A DNA stretch of 64,000 bases from Planctomycetota bacterium (GCA_014238905.1 JABAAE010000019.1:1-64000), one strand, 5' to 3'; positions 36,119-45,978 are shown, numbered from the stretch's first letter. Notes: generated by a model from the letters alone, not told the origin. Numbers and translations: made by a program.

Positions 36119-37588
36119 ATGAATCCTTTACGTGAATCGGAGTTGATCGAAACGAGACGCCATTTTTTTGGTCGGACGGCGGGAGGAATCGGGTCGGCGG
36201 CCTTGGCCTCCCTGCTTAATCCGGGTCTTTTTGCGGGCCAGCCTGCCCCTGGGACGGTCGTCGCTGGACCAGGATTAAACGGGTTGCCGCATTATGCACC
36301 CAAAGCCAAGCGAGTGATTTACCTTTTCATGTCGGGTGCGCCCTCGCAACTGGACATGTGGGATTACAAACCGAAAATGGCAGATTGGTACGACAAGGAT
36401 CTGCCCGATTCGGTGCGGAACGGGCAACGAATTACGACGATGACTTCGGGGCAAAAACGATTTCCAATTGCCCCTTCCATTTTCAAGTTTAAGCAATTTG
36501 GAAAACAGGGTGCTTGGGTCAGTGAGTTGTTGCCTCACACGGCCAAGATGGTGGACGATCTGGCGGTGATCAAAACGGTCAATACCGAAGCGATCAATCA
36601 CGATCCAGCGATCACTTATATCCAAACCGGCAGCCAGATTCCGGGGAGACCGAGTACCGGCGCCTGGCTCTCCTATGGATTGGGAAGCATGAATGAAAAC
36701 TTACCCGCCTTCATGGTTTTACATTCCACGGTCAACGGTGGTTTTGGCGGTCAAGCGCTTTACGCGCGGCTCTGGGGATCTGGGTTTCTTTCGACTAGAC
36801 ATCAAGGCGTCAGCTTGAGGTCGACGGGAGATCCGGTGTTGTTTCTTTCCAATCCCAAGGGGATGAGTGAGTCGATGCGGCGGAAAATGCTCGATCGTCT
36901 GGCCTCGCTAAATCGACAACGATTTTCGGAAGTGGGTGATCCAGAAATACAGGCAAGAATATCGCAGTACGAGATGGCGTATCGAATGCAGACCTCCGTC
37001 CCGGAATTGACAGACATCTCCGACGAATCAGAAAAAACATTGGAAATGTATGGGCCGGATGTAAAAAAACCAGGCACTTTCGCAGCGAATTGTCTTTTGG
37101 CACGTCGGATGGCGGAACGGGGCGTTCGGTTTACGCAGGTTTTTATCCGCCAATGGGATCAACATGGTAATCTTCCCAATGACATCCGCCGCCAGTGTGG
37201 CATTATTGACCAACCCTGCGCGGCCTTGGTCAACGATCTCAAACAAAGAGGGATGTTGGAGGATACGCTAGTGATTTGGGGTGGTGAATTCGGGAGGACG
37301 ATTTATTGCCAGGGAGGTCTGTCAAAGACCAATTACGGAAGAGATCACCATCCACGCTGTTACACCAAATGGATGACCGGAGGCGGAATCAAGCCAGGGA
37401 TTGTTTACGGCCAAACCGACGATTTCAGCTACAACGTGACTGAAAATCCAGTTCACATTCACGATTTAAATGCCACCATTTTGCATTGTTTGGGGGTTGA
37501 TCACGAACGTTTGACTTTTAAATATCAAGGCAGAGATTTTCGGCTTACCGATGTTCATGGCCAAGTTGTCAAACCGATTTTGGCTTAA
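36119..37588 (+). CDS. DUF1501 protein with Tat-type signal, partner of the PSD1 gene
   Basis: A 489-residue DUF1501 protein. ETRRHFFGRTAGGIGSAALA is a twin-arginine signal. Family blocks are intact: VIYLFMSGAPSQLDMWDYKP, HTAKMVDDLAVIKTVNTEAINHDPA, FIRQWDQHGN, LVIWGGEFGRTIY and GRDHHPRCYTKWMTGGGIKPG, then IVYGQTDDF and the C-terminal VHIHDLNATILHCLGVDH. The His/Asp pattern fits the phosphatase/sulfatase-like fold but lacks the sulfatase cysteine. It follows the PSD1 gene by 67 bp on the same strand, so the pair is probably one operon, and both products are exported. The joint role is unknown; substrate binding or degradation at the surface is often proposed. Confidence 0.94.
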   Translation: MNPLRESELIETRRHFFGRTAGGIGSAALASLLNPGLFAGQPAPGTVVAGPGLNGLPHYAPKAKRVIYLFMSGAPSQLDMWDYKPKMADWYDKDLPDSVRNGQRITTMTSGQKRFPIAPSIFKFKQFGKQGAWVSELLPHTAKMVDDLAVIKTVNTEAINHDPAITYIQTGSQIPGRPSTGAWLSYGLGSMNENLPAFMVLHSTVNGGFGGQALYARLWGSGFLSTRHQGVSLRSTGDPVLFLSNPKGMSESMRRKMLDRLASLNRQRFSEVGDPEIQARISQYEMAYRMQTSVPELTDISDESEKTLEMYGPDVKKPGTFAANCLLARRMAERGVRFTQVFIRQWDQHGNLPNDIRRQCGIIDQPCAALVNDLKQRGMLEDTLVIWGGEFGRTIYCQGGLSKTNYGRDHHPRCYTKWMTGGGIKPGIVYGQTDDFSYNVTENPVHIHDLNATILHCLGVDHERLTFKYQGRDFRLTDVHGQVVKPILA

Positions 37589-37838
37589 CCGGCCCTTCGC
37601 TGTTCAGGGAACACCTCCGCCAGATCATTGAGACTTTGAGGAAATAAATGGGAGTTGGACGAAACATGAAAATCTTCCTGTTTGATTAGACTGCTTTCAA
37701 GACCGGCCTGCCCATTTTGACTTGAGGATGAGCGGCGATGACGTTGATTCAAGTATTCTATTTGGAAATCTGATGGGTCCGAACCAAACAGGTCACTTCG
37801 GAAAGGGTTTGACTGTGTGTAGCAAAACGCTTCTTCAA

Positions 37839-38855
37839 ATGAGAGTCGGCCAGACCCTTGGTTTGTCAATCTTGATGCTGACTCTCGCCACCCCGATATG
37901 TGGTGACCAGCCAGTCGTCAGGCGTGAGAAAATGACAGAGGCGATTATCAGGGCGTTGCCGCATCTCGAAGAGCGGGGCCAGTGGTGGATCGATAAGAAA
38001 GGGTGCATGTCTTGCCACCGAGTTTCGTTTATGGCGTGGAGTCATGTGGAAGCAAAGTCAGCTGGAATCGCGGTGGACACCAACAAACTGAATCGGTGGA
38101 TTGATTGGTGCCATGACGATCTTTTTCAACCCATTGCCAAGGAGAACCAAAAGCATCCTGGTGAAAAGAAGATCAACCGTAACCTGTCAGGTGGTGCCCA
38201 AATGTTGGCGGCTTTGGCTCGCTGGGAGGCCAGTCCGCTTCAAAAAGAAAAAATCCCTTTGATTCTGGCAGCCTTGCGTGAAGGTCAGCAAAACAGCGGT
38301 CAATGGAATCCAGCCGGGCAGTTGCCAAGCCAAAAACGGTCTCTGGTGGAAACCACTCATGTGATTACCCTGTGGAATTCATTGGCGATTCAAACATTGG
38401 TGAAATTCGGGAGTGTGGAACGCAATACTGTTGAGCCCATGCTGGAATCCGCTGCAAAGTTTTTGCGAGAGTACGAGGGCGGAGAAAGTTCCGAGTGGAT
38501 GGCATTGAAAGCCCTGTTTTTAAAGCGAAGCGGAAATCAGAAGGGTTTTTTGAAAATGATCGCTCAGCTCAGCGCTGAACAGAATGAGGATGGTGGATTT
38601 GGATGGATATCAGGGGCGGAAAGTGATGTGCTGGCGACTTCGCAGATCGTGTTTTTGATGCAGGAGATCGGGTCTGCGGAATTTGAAAAATTGGTCACCC
38701 AGGCGGTGGACTTTCTGTTGAAATCGCAACAGCCTGATGGTTCCTGGAAGGTTCAGGGAACCAAAAAAAAAGCGAAGGAACGTCACACCGAAACGGCCAG
38801 TTACTGGGGATCGGCTTGGGCGGTGATCTCATTGAGTCGGGCGTTGCGTGAGTGA
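37839..38855 (+). CDS. exported prenyltransferase/squalene cyclase-like repeat protein with CxxCH
   Basis: A 338-residue exported protein (start at the ATG 37839, which begins the signal peptide MRVGQTLGLSILMLTLATPICG; the frame is open from 37722). Near residue 62 it has WWIDKKGCMSCHRVSF, a c-type haem motif. The rest is helical with the repeat style of the squalene cyclase/prenyltransferase superfamily (LLKSQQPDGSW, QNEDGGFGW, QNSGQWNP; the QW/GxW spacing). Real cyclases need a DxDD motif, and none is seen, so it is not a classical terpene cyclase. It follows the DUF1501 gene by about 250 bp and may belong to the same transcription unit. The haem-plus-alpha/alpha-barrel combination recurs in Planctomycetota; function is unknown. 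Confidence 0.75.
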   Translation: MRVGQTLGLSILMLTLATPICGDQPVVRREKMTEAIIRALPHLEERGQWWIDKKGCMSCHRVSFMAWSHVEAKSAGIAVDTNKLNRWIDWCHDDLFQPIAKENQKHPGEKKINRNLSGGAQMLAALARWEASPLQKEKIPLILAALREGQQNSGQWNPAGQLPSQKRSLVETTHVITLWNSLAIQTLVKFGSVERNTVEPMLESAAKFLREYEGGESSEWMALKALFLKRSGNQKGFLKMIAQLSAEQNEDGGFGWISGAESDVLATSQIVFLMQEIGSAEFEKLVTQAVDFLLKSQQPDGSWKVQGTKKKAKERHTETASYWGSAWAVISLSRALRE

Positions 38856-38903
38856 TTCGATTCGGCCATCCAACCGCTGCCGGGTAGTCAACGGTGAAGA
38901 GGG

Positions 38904-39440
38904 GCTGTGGGGATTGTTTTGCCTGGTGCTGAGATCCGATTGGTACTGGAAGTAGGAGGTGTTTTAGATTCCGATTCCCAACCGGGCGAGATTCAAGTCA
39001 AGGATCCATCGGTTTTCAACGAATATTGGAATCTCCCGAAAATTTCCCAGTAATCTTTTCAAGAGGGTTGGTTTAAGTCTGGCGATGTCGCGGTCATGTG
39101 GGATGGTTATTTTCGAATCCTGGGTCGGCTGTCGGTAGATATCATTAAAAGCGGTGGATGCAGACTGTCCGCATTAGAAATTGAGGCACCGCTACTGGAC
39201 GATCCGTCGATTGCTGAATGTGCTGTGGTGGGAGTCATCGATGATGTGTGGGGCGAAACGGTTGGGATGGCGGTCGTGTTACGACCGGCGTTGGTATTGG
39301 ATCTGGACGCGCTGAGGGTTTGGTGTCGCGTTAGAATTTCTACCTATAAAATCCCCAAGGAAATTCGCGTCGTAGAAAGCTTGCCACGAAGCACCAAGGG
39401 CAAGGTGGCCAAACCGGCGGTGACCGCTCTCTTTCATTAA
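38904..39440 (+). pseudogene. remnant of a fatty acid/malonyl-type acyl-CoA synthetase gene
   Basis: In a single frame from about 38904 the sequence reads VGIVLPGAEIRLVLE, then GEIQVKDPSVFNEYWNLPKI, an in-frame TAA after SQ at about 39050, and then SFQEGWFKSGDVAV and DGYFRILGRLSVDIIKSGG to 39437. This is the C-terminal third of an ANL-superfamily ligase (AMP-binding domain end, GYFxILGR hinge, C-terminal domain with PRSTKGKVAKP lysine loop). The N-terminal two thirds with the P-loop and ATP-binding sites are missing, and a stop interrupts what remains. The frame downstream of the stop stays open to 39440, so the decay is probably recent. Confidence 0.88.
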
Positions 39441-39869
39441 AGGGCTGAGTGGTTCTTGGAATGCCGCCCCGGAGTTGAAACCAGCGGGGTGTGCCCGAAT
39501 TGGGGGTGGGATTAGAGAGTGCCCTCCTATCGGCGGTGAGAATTTGGTGCGCTGTGGTGGTTCCAACGAGTCGTCGGGGCTCAAACGGGGGCTGGTAAAT
39601 CGCTGCTACGGTTTTCACAGACTGGATTGGCCTAAGAAAAACCGTGGTTTTGAGTCGTTTTAATAAAATAAATCGGCCTGTTCGGTTTTGGCCTACCTTT
39701 CACATTAAATCCCGGGCGGAAGGGGTGGTCATTCTTTGCCGCCTCCCAATTCATGAGCTAATTTTGAATATCATCTTGTTTTGAGAATCATCTACCCTGC
39801 CATTGAAGCCGAATTACCGATGGATTCGCCTTAAGCCTTTCCGTCCGGAATCGTCGGGTTTATCTTCCC
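39441..39869. other. spacer upstream of the hybrid histidine kinase
   Basis: No gene is supported. A/T-rich stretches near 39660-39680 and 39760-39785 could contain the kinase promoter, but no convincing -35/-10 pair was found. AAACCGTGG occurs around 39640 without forming a terminator. Confidence 0.4.
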
Positions 39870-42419
39870 ATGCCTAAGACAAAAAGTTACTTTGCGAAAT
39901 TTGGTCTGGCTGTCAAGCGCATCGGGTTCGCGATCAGCCTTGTCTTAATTGCGTTTGTGATCATATCCCAGATCTTCTGGTTCATGTCGTTTGAAAGAAG
40001 TCGACTGAGACTGTCGGATTCGGTTGCGGTGCAGGTTTCGCGGCTCATTGCTGAAGACAAGATGGAGCGATTAGAGTCCGTTCTGGACTTGGCAGTCGAG
40101 TTCAATCGGGATTTGCTGGCAGTATCGGTGATCAGCAAAGAGGGGCAATTGATTCTTCAACTTGGCGGATACCCTGCTGACTCTCCGGAATCTCCCCCTT
40201 CGTTTAATAAAATTGAAAGACCGCTCTTGATAGGCGAAAAATCTTGGGGCCAATTGGAGCTTGTTTTCACCAAGACAAATTCGTTCGCCGGGATTCGACT
40301 AGGCCATGGTCAGTTGTTACTACTGGTGTTCGCCACCTCGATCGCCGGCATCTTCCTGTTTTGCAGGAATCTTGGCAAGATGTCTCGGATACTCGATCCT
40401 GATGAATCAATAACTCCCCAGATACGGTCGGCACTTGAAACCATGCCCGATGGTTTAGTGGTGATCGACCTGTATGGAAAAATTGTTTTGGCCAACGCCA
40501 CGTTTGCCAATCTGGTGGGAATGAATGTCGACGCGGTTGTCGGGTGGAGAGTTGGGGGATTTCCCTGGATCAACACTGAGGGAGCCCGGATTGATCCCAC
40601 CAAGTTGCCCTGGTGTCAGTTGTTGGAGAAGGGGCTAAAAAAAGATCGTCGTGACAAGATTGTTTTTGACAACGGTAAAGGGCCTCGCAAGACGTGTGTG
40701 GTGACCTGCTCCCCCATCGTTTCAGGCAGGAATAAAAAAACGGGAATGATCGTTGGCTTCAAAGATGTCACCGATCTGGAGGAAAAAGAGAATCAGCTGG
40801 AAATTGCCCAACAACAAGCTTCCGAAGCAACGCGGGTCAAAACTGAATTTCTTCTTAATCTTAGTCATGAGATTCGCACGCCCATGAACGCCATCCTTGG
40901 ATTTACTGATATCCTCAGGCGTGGCTACGAAAAAGACAATAGTGAGGCCCAAAGGTATCTGGACTCTATATATTCCAGCGGTGAAGATCTCCTGAAACTA
41001 ATCAACGACATACTCGATTTTTCCAAGATCGAGGCGGGCAGCGTCCAGGTTGAAAATGTCAGGTGCCACCCATGGATGCTCATCAATGATGTCGCTTATG
41101 CATTTGCGAAAAAAGCCAATGCGGCTGACGTAGAGCTTGAATTACGGACCGAGGGAGAGATTCCGAATTTTATTCATAGTGACCCCCTACGAATCCAACA
41201 GGTCGTTGGCAACCTGGTCGAGAACTCGATTAAATTTTCGCAGCATGGCGTGGTTGAGGTTGTCATCAAGATGGACGATCCTGACAGCCAGTTACTTCAA
41301 ATCGAGGTGCGTGACTCTGGAATCGGAATTAGTCCCGAGCAAATTGAGAAGATCTTTGAACCGTTTGCACAAGCCGATTCCTCGGTCACTCGACAACAGG
41401 CCGGAACTGGATTGGGATTAACGCTTGCTCGCCGGTTTTCTCAAGCGTTGGGCGGACAATTGACGGTGCGCAGCAAACCCGAAGAAGGAAGTGTTTTTTC
41501 GGTGACGATCCAAACCGGATCTCTTAAAGGGGTCGAAATGTGCACCCCTGGCATCAAGCAATTCGACGGATCGGATTTGAGTGAGAGTGCGGAATTGCAC
41601 CCGCTGAGCAAAAAAAGAATTCTCGTCGTTGATGATGGGAAAGAAAACCTGGATCTTGTCTCATTGGTTTTACGAACAGTTGGAATTGAAGTGGATTGCG
41701 CAGCCGATGGCCAGGTTGGTTATGAAATGGGGAAAAACCAGCATTACGACATGATCCTGATGGATATTCAGATGCCCATTATGGACGGCTTTACGGCGAC
41801 TCGTCGGCTAAGGGAATATGGATGTGAAACACCGATTTTTGCGCTGACCGCACATGCGACTGAGGGGATAGGAACCGAGTGTATGCAGGCCGGTTGTAAT
41901 GGACTGTTGACCAAGCCTATCGATTTGGATTTGTTGACCCGTACAGTCGGCGAAGTGGTGACCGGCGGTGGCTTTCCCGGAATCGGTCAGGTCCATAATT
42001 CGATCTCCATCGACTCAGAGTCCCCCGTCGTATCGACGCTTCCCACCGATATTCCGGAATTTATGGAAATCCTGAAGGAATTCGTTCCGCGTTTGCATGA
42101 TCGATTGGATGATATGCAGGATTCATGGAACCGTGATGACCTGGCCCAATTGGCTGACCATGCTCACTGGCTCAAGGGATGTGGGGGGACGTTGGGATTT
42201 GAAGAGTTCACCGAACCGTCGGCTCGTCTTGAACGTCTTGCCAAACAGTCCGAACGCAAATTAATTGAGTCGACCCTGGCAGAACTCAGAGGAATCGCCA
42301 ACCGAATCGTGCTTCATGATGATCGGTCGATACAGGGTCAGAACCAAGGTGCGGCAACGTTATCATCCGTTGATCCAAAATCCGGACCAGCAAACCAAAC
42401 CACAGTCTCATCCAGCTAG
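39870..42419 (+). CDS. hybrid sensor histidine kinase with receiver and HPt domains
   Basis: An 849-residue BarA/ArcB-style phosphorelay protein. Order: TM1 (about 15-38), a periplasmic sensor region of about 100 residues, TM2 (about 142-162), a PAS-type domain (about 185-300), HisKA with LSHEIRTPMNAILGF (His333), HATPase_c with N box (VGNLVENSIKFS), G1 (EVRDSGIGI) and G2 (GTGLGLTLARRF), receiver with LVVDDGKENL and MILMDIQMPIMDGF (Asp632) and LTAHATEG, and a C-terminal HPt with AHWLKGCGGTLG (His766). It should pass phosphate His333-Asp632-His766 to a separate response regulator. No regulator gene is in the window, so it is an orphan. The ATG has no clear ribosome binding site. Confidence 0.95.
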   Translation: MPKTKSYFAKFGLAVKRIGFAISLVLIAFVIISQIFWFMSFERSRLRLSDSVAVQVSRLIAEDKMERLESVLDLAVEFNRDLLAVSVISKEGQLILQLGGYPADSPESPPSFNKIERPLLIGEKSWGQLELVFTKTNSFAGIRLGHGQLLLLVFATSIAGIFLFCRNLGKMSRILDPDESITPQIRSALETMPDGLVVIDLYGKIVLANATFANLVGMNVDAVVGWRVGGFPWINTEGARIDPTKLPWCQLLEKGLKKDRRDKIVFDNGKGPRKTCVVTCSPIVSGRNKKTGMIVGFKDVTDLEEKENQLEIAQQQASEATRVKTEFLLNLSHEIRTPMNAILGFTDILRRGYEKDNSEAQRYLDSIYSSGEDLLKLINDILDFSKIEAGSVQVENVRCHPWMLINDVAYAFAKKANAADVELELRTEGEIPNFIHSDPLRIQQVVGNLVENSIKFSQHGVVEVVIKMDDPDSQLLQIEVRDSGIGISPEQIEKIFEPFAQADSSVTRQQAGTGLGLTLARRFSQALGGQLTVRSKPEEGSVFSVTIQTGSLKGVEMCTPGIKQFDGSDLSESAELHPLSKKRILVVDDGKENLDLVSLVLRTVGIEVDCAADGQVGYEMGKNQHYDMILMDIQMPIMDGFTATRRLREYGCETPIFALTAHATEGIGTECMQAGCNGLLTKPIDLDLLTRTVGEVVTGGGFPGIGQVHNSISIDSESPVVSTLPTDIPEFMEILKEFVPRLHDRLDDMQDSWNRDDLAQLADHAHWLKGCGGTLGFEEFTEPSARLERLAKQSERKLIESTLAELRGIANRIVLHDDRSIQGQNQGAATLSSVDPKSGPANQTTVSSS

Positions 42420-42472
42420 GCCAAGGATGATCCTCATCTTGTGGTGTGGTCGCTGAATTTTTTTCAGAGTTG

Positions 42473-43426
42473 CTATTTCCAACTGTTTTCAACAACAGGC
42501 TCACCATTGGTAGTGAGGATCTGGAAATGGTGAAATCCGGCGTTTAGCCCAGAGAATTTCCAGACAACTTTTTTGCTCGGGGTCACCTCAAACAATTTCA
42601 CTTTGTCGCCCGAAGCGTGGTAACTTGAGATGACGGTGTTGCCATTGGGAAGTCGTTGCGCACCACAAGCATCGTCAAAGAGGTTTTCGCCGATGTCCTG
42701 GTTATTAACCGACCAGATCGTTTCACCTGCGGAGTTGACTTCGATCACCCGGTTTCCATTGGTGCAGGCGATGACGGTGTTTCCATTGGAAAGACGGATA
42801 CCGGTAAAGGGCCAATCCCGTTTCTCCCGTCCCCGATCATCGGTGGGAATGGAACGGACAACTTTTCCGGTTTTGGGATCGTATTCCTTGACGGCAAAAT
42901 CCAGCAGGTGAGGCGCAATGTAGTTGCCGTTGGGTAACTGCCTCAGCATCCGAGTCTGCATGTGAAAATTCTGTTTTTGGCATTGCAGTGGCATTTGTCG
43001 AAGAATCTTGCCTTTGCGATTGATCACCACCGCTCGCGGTTCAGGTCCCAGTTCGGCAACCAGAAATTCATCGTCGGCAATTTGTTGGACCGTCGAGACT
43101 TCTTTTTGTTGTCCCTTGTATTGAAAGACGATTTTGTTGGTTTTGGGATCGACTTCCATCACTCCACCGTTGGGGAATTCACGGGTTCCGTAAAGAGCTA
43201 ACAGCACGTTGCCGTTGGGCAATACCCAGCCATCACTGGCAGGCATGCTCCACCTCCAGGTGACTTCTCCTTTTTCGTCGACGAGGACGACCCGGTTGGC
43301 TTTTCCCACTCCTAAAAAGGAGTGTGTGACTTCATTGGCCGAAATCGTCACCATTTTCATGGACAGCAGAATGCACATTGCCAAAGTGAAACGACGACAA
43401 CAGAGACAGAGCGTTGAGTTTTTCAT
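42473..43426 (-). CDS. exported beta-propeller protein (PQQ-binding-like/arylsulfotransferase-like)
   Basis: A 317-residue protein with a signal peptide (about 1-30; it contains an unusual Cys-rich LCLCCRRF before the hydrophobic stretch). The mature part is a chain of beta blades with the repeating pattern GxVxWxW ... LPNGNxLxxx (WVLPNGNVLLALYG, QLPNGNYIAPH, RLSNGNTVIACTNGN, RLPNGNTVISSYHASG), as in PQQ-like and arylsulfotransferase-type propellers. No active-site histidine typical of arylsulfotransferases was located with certainty, so a binding role is as likely. It converges with the histidine kinase gene, with only 53 bp between them. Confidence 0.8.
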   Translation of the reverse strand: MKNSTLCLCCRRFTLAMCILLSMKMVTISANEVTHSFLGVGKANRVVLVDEKGEVTWRWSMPASDGWVLPNGNVLLALYGTREFPNGGVMEVDPKTNKIVFQYKGQQKEVSTVQQIADDEFLVAELGPEPRAVVINRKGKILRQMPLQCQKQNFHMQTRMLRQLPNGNYIAPHLLDFAVKEYDPKTGKVVRSIPTDDRGREKRDWPFTGIRLSNGNTVIACTNGNRVIEVNSAGETIWSVNNQDIGENLFDDACGAQRLPNGNTVISSYHASGDKVKLFEVTPSKKVVWKFSGLNAGFHHFQILTTNGEPVVENSWK

Positions 43427-43789
43427 AAGGTTCTAGAGCCAACAGGTGTAATACAGTGAGTTTGCATTAAAACATCCCGGGCGAAGTGGTTCAACTATCA
43501 GCTGGGCATTGTGGGCAAGTGTGGATGGTTTGAGGTGAACATCAGAGTGGAATTCCAGGTAGCGATCAGCTGCAGCGTGGGGTTCCAGTTGGCTGCTGTG
43601 TCGGTCGTTAAATGGGAGGCTTCAGATAGGACAGCACTTCTCTCAGAAGGGAAACCCGGCATCTAGGTCTTTTCTCGCTGTGGATTGTATCGGCTTCCGG
43701 TTGCCCGATGACACGCGATCCTAAATGGCGGTATACTTGCGGGCAGTTCATTTGCGCGTCCTTCAACCGAAATTAAAAGGAAATAAGGT
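43427..43789. other. intergenic region between divergent beta-propeller and S9 peptidase genes
   Basis: It should hold both promoters. No strong -35/-10 pair is evident. AAGGAAATAAGGT just before 43790 gives the ribosome binding site of the peptidase gene. Confidence 0.4.
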
Positions 43790-45862
43790 ATGAGTTGTCG
43801 TCACCTGTTTGTGGTGTTCGCGTCGGTTTTGATGTTTTTTGGTTCTGCTGATGCTCAACCTCAGAAAATGACACCGGAATTACTATGGAAATTGGGGCGT
43901 TTGGGTAGCTCTACGGTTTCCCCTGATGAAAAGATCATTGCCTATTCAGTCCGTCGCTACGATTTGAAAGAGAACACCGGACGGAGCACCATTTGCGTGA
44001 AGATTCTGGATCGGGGCACGACGATTACACCGGTCTCGGATTGGAAAGTCATCGGTGCCTTGGACTGGATCGAGTCGGGTGGCGAACAGCAATTGCTGTT
44101 TGAAGGATTTCGAGGTGACGAAAAAAATGCGGCGGTTCAGGCCTGGATGTTGCGGCTCTCGGATTTAAAATTGACCAAACTGACTGACTTTGAAGACGGC
44201 GTGGCCAATTTAAAAGTTTCGCCTACCGGTGAGCATCTCGCATTTACACGTGATGTGAAATTGGATTCTACCGTCAATGAGCTTTTCCAAGATTTGCCGA
44301 AGGCAGATGCCAGGATTATTGACAGCTTGATGTTTCGCCATTGGAATCAGTGGCATGATTACAAGTACTCCCACCTGCACGTAGTAAGTATTCAACCCGA
44401 TGGTTCGACTGGCGAACCGGTCGATTTGATGCCTGGTGTCCGGGCGGATTGCCCCGTGCCGCCGTTCGGAGGATCGGAGCAATTTAATTGGTCTCCCGAT
44501 GGAAAGCATATCGCTTACACCCTGAAGGCGGTTAAAAAATGGGCTGAATCAACCGACAGCGATGTCTATGAGATTTCAGCATCGGGTGGGAAGCCGAAAA
44601 ATCTCACCGCGGGCAGGAAAGGCTACGATAATGATCCGGTTTACTCGCCGGATGGAAAATCCATCGCGTTTAGCTCCATGCCACGTGCTGGTTTTGAAGC
44701 GGATCGGAATCACATTATGGTTTACGATCGCACCACAGGTAGCATTACCGACGCGACGGAATCTCTTGATCAAACGGTCCATGGCAAGCAGTTTTTGCCA
44801 GGCGGGGGCTATGCCTATTCCAGTGAACATCGTGGGACGAATCAGATTTTCAGAACGCGGCCCAAAGGCGAATCAAAAGAGGCAACCCTCGGCAAGCAGC
44901 TATCAAAGGGTTGGTTTAATTTCAGCCTGGTGCATGTCATGCAGGATGGAAAAAGCGCACTGGTTTCCTATATGAGCATGCTCCGGCCGCGGGAACTGGG
45001 GATGGTCGATTTTGCAACCGGAGAGTTGACTCCGGTGACAGATATCAATGGCGACATCTACAAGGACCTGCAGCTCCCTAAAATCGAAGAACGCTGGGTG
45101 GAGGCAACGGATGGAAAGAAAATCCATTGTTGGGTCATTTATCCTCCGAATTTCAATCCGAACAAGAAATGGCCACTGCTACTTTATTGTCAGGGCGGCC
45201 CGCAGGGCCAGATTGGGCAATGGTTTTCTTTTCGTTGGAATTTTAACCTGATGGCATCCAAAGGTTATGTCATTGTGGCTCCCAATCGGCGTGGTTTGCC
45301 AGGTTTTGGTCAAGCATGGAATGATCAAATTAGTGGTGATTGGGGTGGGCAGGCAATGAAAGATCTTCTTTCGGCAACCGAATCGATGTCTTCGGAAAAG
45401 TATATCGACACCAAGAAGATTGGGGCCATTGGGGCGAGTTTTGGTGGTTATACGGTTTACTGGATGATGGGGAATGCTGCCGACAAATTTGCCTGCATGA
45501 TTGCTCATTGTGGTGTTTTCAATTTGGAATCCATGTATGGCTCGACTGAGGAGTTGTTTTTCGTTAACTGGGATTTGGGTGGACCTTACTGGAAAGGTGG
45601 CGAAATCCAGAAAGAGTACAATCAGTTTTCTCCCCACCGGTTTGTAAAAAACTGGAAGACACCACTTTTCGTCATCCATGGTGAAAAGGACTTCAGGGTG
45701 CCGGTCACACAGGGCATGGAAGCTTTTACTGCCGCCCAGGTGCAGGGTGTTGAATCCAGATTCCTTTATTTCCCCGAAGAAGGACATTGGGTTCTCGGTC
45801 CGCAGAACGGAGTGCTTTGGCACCGGCTGTTCTTTGATTGGTTGGACCGCTACCTGAAGTAG
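43790..45862 (+). CDS. exported S9-family serine peptidase (prolyl oligopeptidase superfamily)
   Basis: A 690-residue peptidase: signal peptide (about 1-23), a seven-bladed WD40/TolB-like propeller (about 35-420; blades such as NWSPDGKHIAYT and VYSPDGKSIAFSS) and a C-terminal alpha/beta hydrolase domain. The catalytic triad is visible: Ser550 in GASFGGYTVY, Asp634 in HGEKDFRVP and His666 in EEGHWV. The layout matches acylaminoacyl/dipeptidyl-type S9 peptidases of the periplasm, which trim oligopeptides. GRRGLPGFGQAW (here NRRGLPGFGQAW) is typical of the family oxyanion region. The start has AAGGAA/AAGG boxes upstream, and a strong terminator lies at 45951-45978. Confidence 0.95.
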   Translation: MSCRHLFVVFASVLMFFGSADAQPQKMTPELLWKLGRLGSSTVSPDEKIIAYSVRRYDLKENTGRSTICVKILDRGTTITPVSDWKVIGALDWIESGGEQQLLFEGFRGDEKNAAVQAWMLRLSDLKLTKLTDFEDGVANLKVSPTGEHLAFTRDVKLDSTVNELFQDLPKADARIIDSLMFRHWNQWHDYKYSHLHVVSIQPDGSTGEPVDLMPGVRADCPVPPFGGSEQFNWSPDGKHIAYTLKAVKKWAESTDSDVYEISASGGKPKNLTAGRKGYDNDPVYSPDGKSIAFSSMPRAGFEADRNHIMVYDRTTGSITDATESLDQTVHGKQFLPGGGYAYSSEHRGTNQIFRTRPKGESKEATLGKQLSKGWFNFSLVHVMQDGKSALVSYMSMLRPRELGMVDFATGELTPVTDINGDIYKDLQLPKIEERWVEATDGKKIHCWVIYPPNFNPNKKWPLLLYCQGGPQGQIGQWFSFRWNFNLMASKGYVIVAPNRRGLPGFGQAWNDQISGDWGGQAMKDLLSATESMSSEKYIDTKKIGAIGASFGGYTVYWMMGNAADKFACMIAHCGVFNLESMYGSTEELFFVNWDLGGPYWKGGEIQKEYNQFSPHRFVKNWKTPLFVIHGEKDFRVPVTQGMEAFTAAQVQGVESRFLYFPEEGHWVLGPQNGVLWHRLFFDWLDRYLK

Positions 45863-45950
45863 ACCAGCCCTAAAAAGAGTACCGCAGGGATGGGATGAAA
45901 GCCGGTTTGGCAGTCGAGTGAAAAAAACCGCTGTTTTCCCATCAGATAGG

Positions 45951-45978
45951 ACCGCCTTTTTTAAGGCGGTTTTTTTTG
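45951..45978 (+). terminator. Rho-independent terminator between S9 peptidase and sulfatase genes
   Basis: ACCGCC, a T/A-rich loop, GGCGGT, then eight T. It lies about 90 bases after the S9 stop. The stem also contains A-rich sequence on its 5' side, so on the minus strand it may work weakly for the convergent sulfatase gene. Confidence 0.88.

Noticed and set aside
45179..45823. 214-codon minus-strand frame opposite the S9 peptidase
   Set aside because: It lies exactly over the catalytic domain of a well supported peptidase and shows no recognisable motif.
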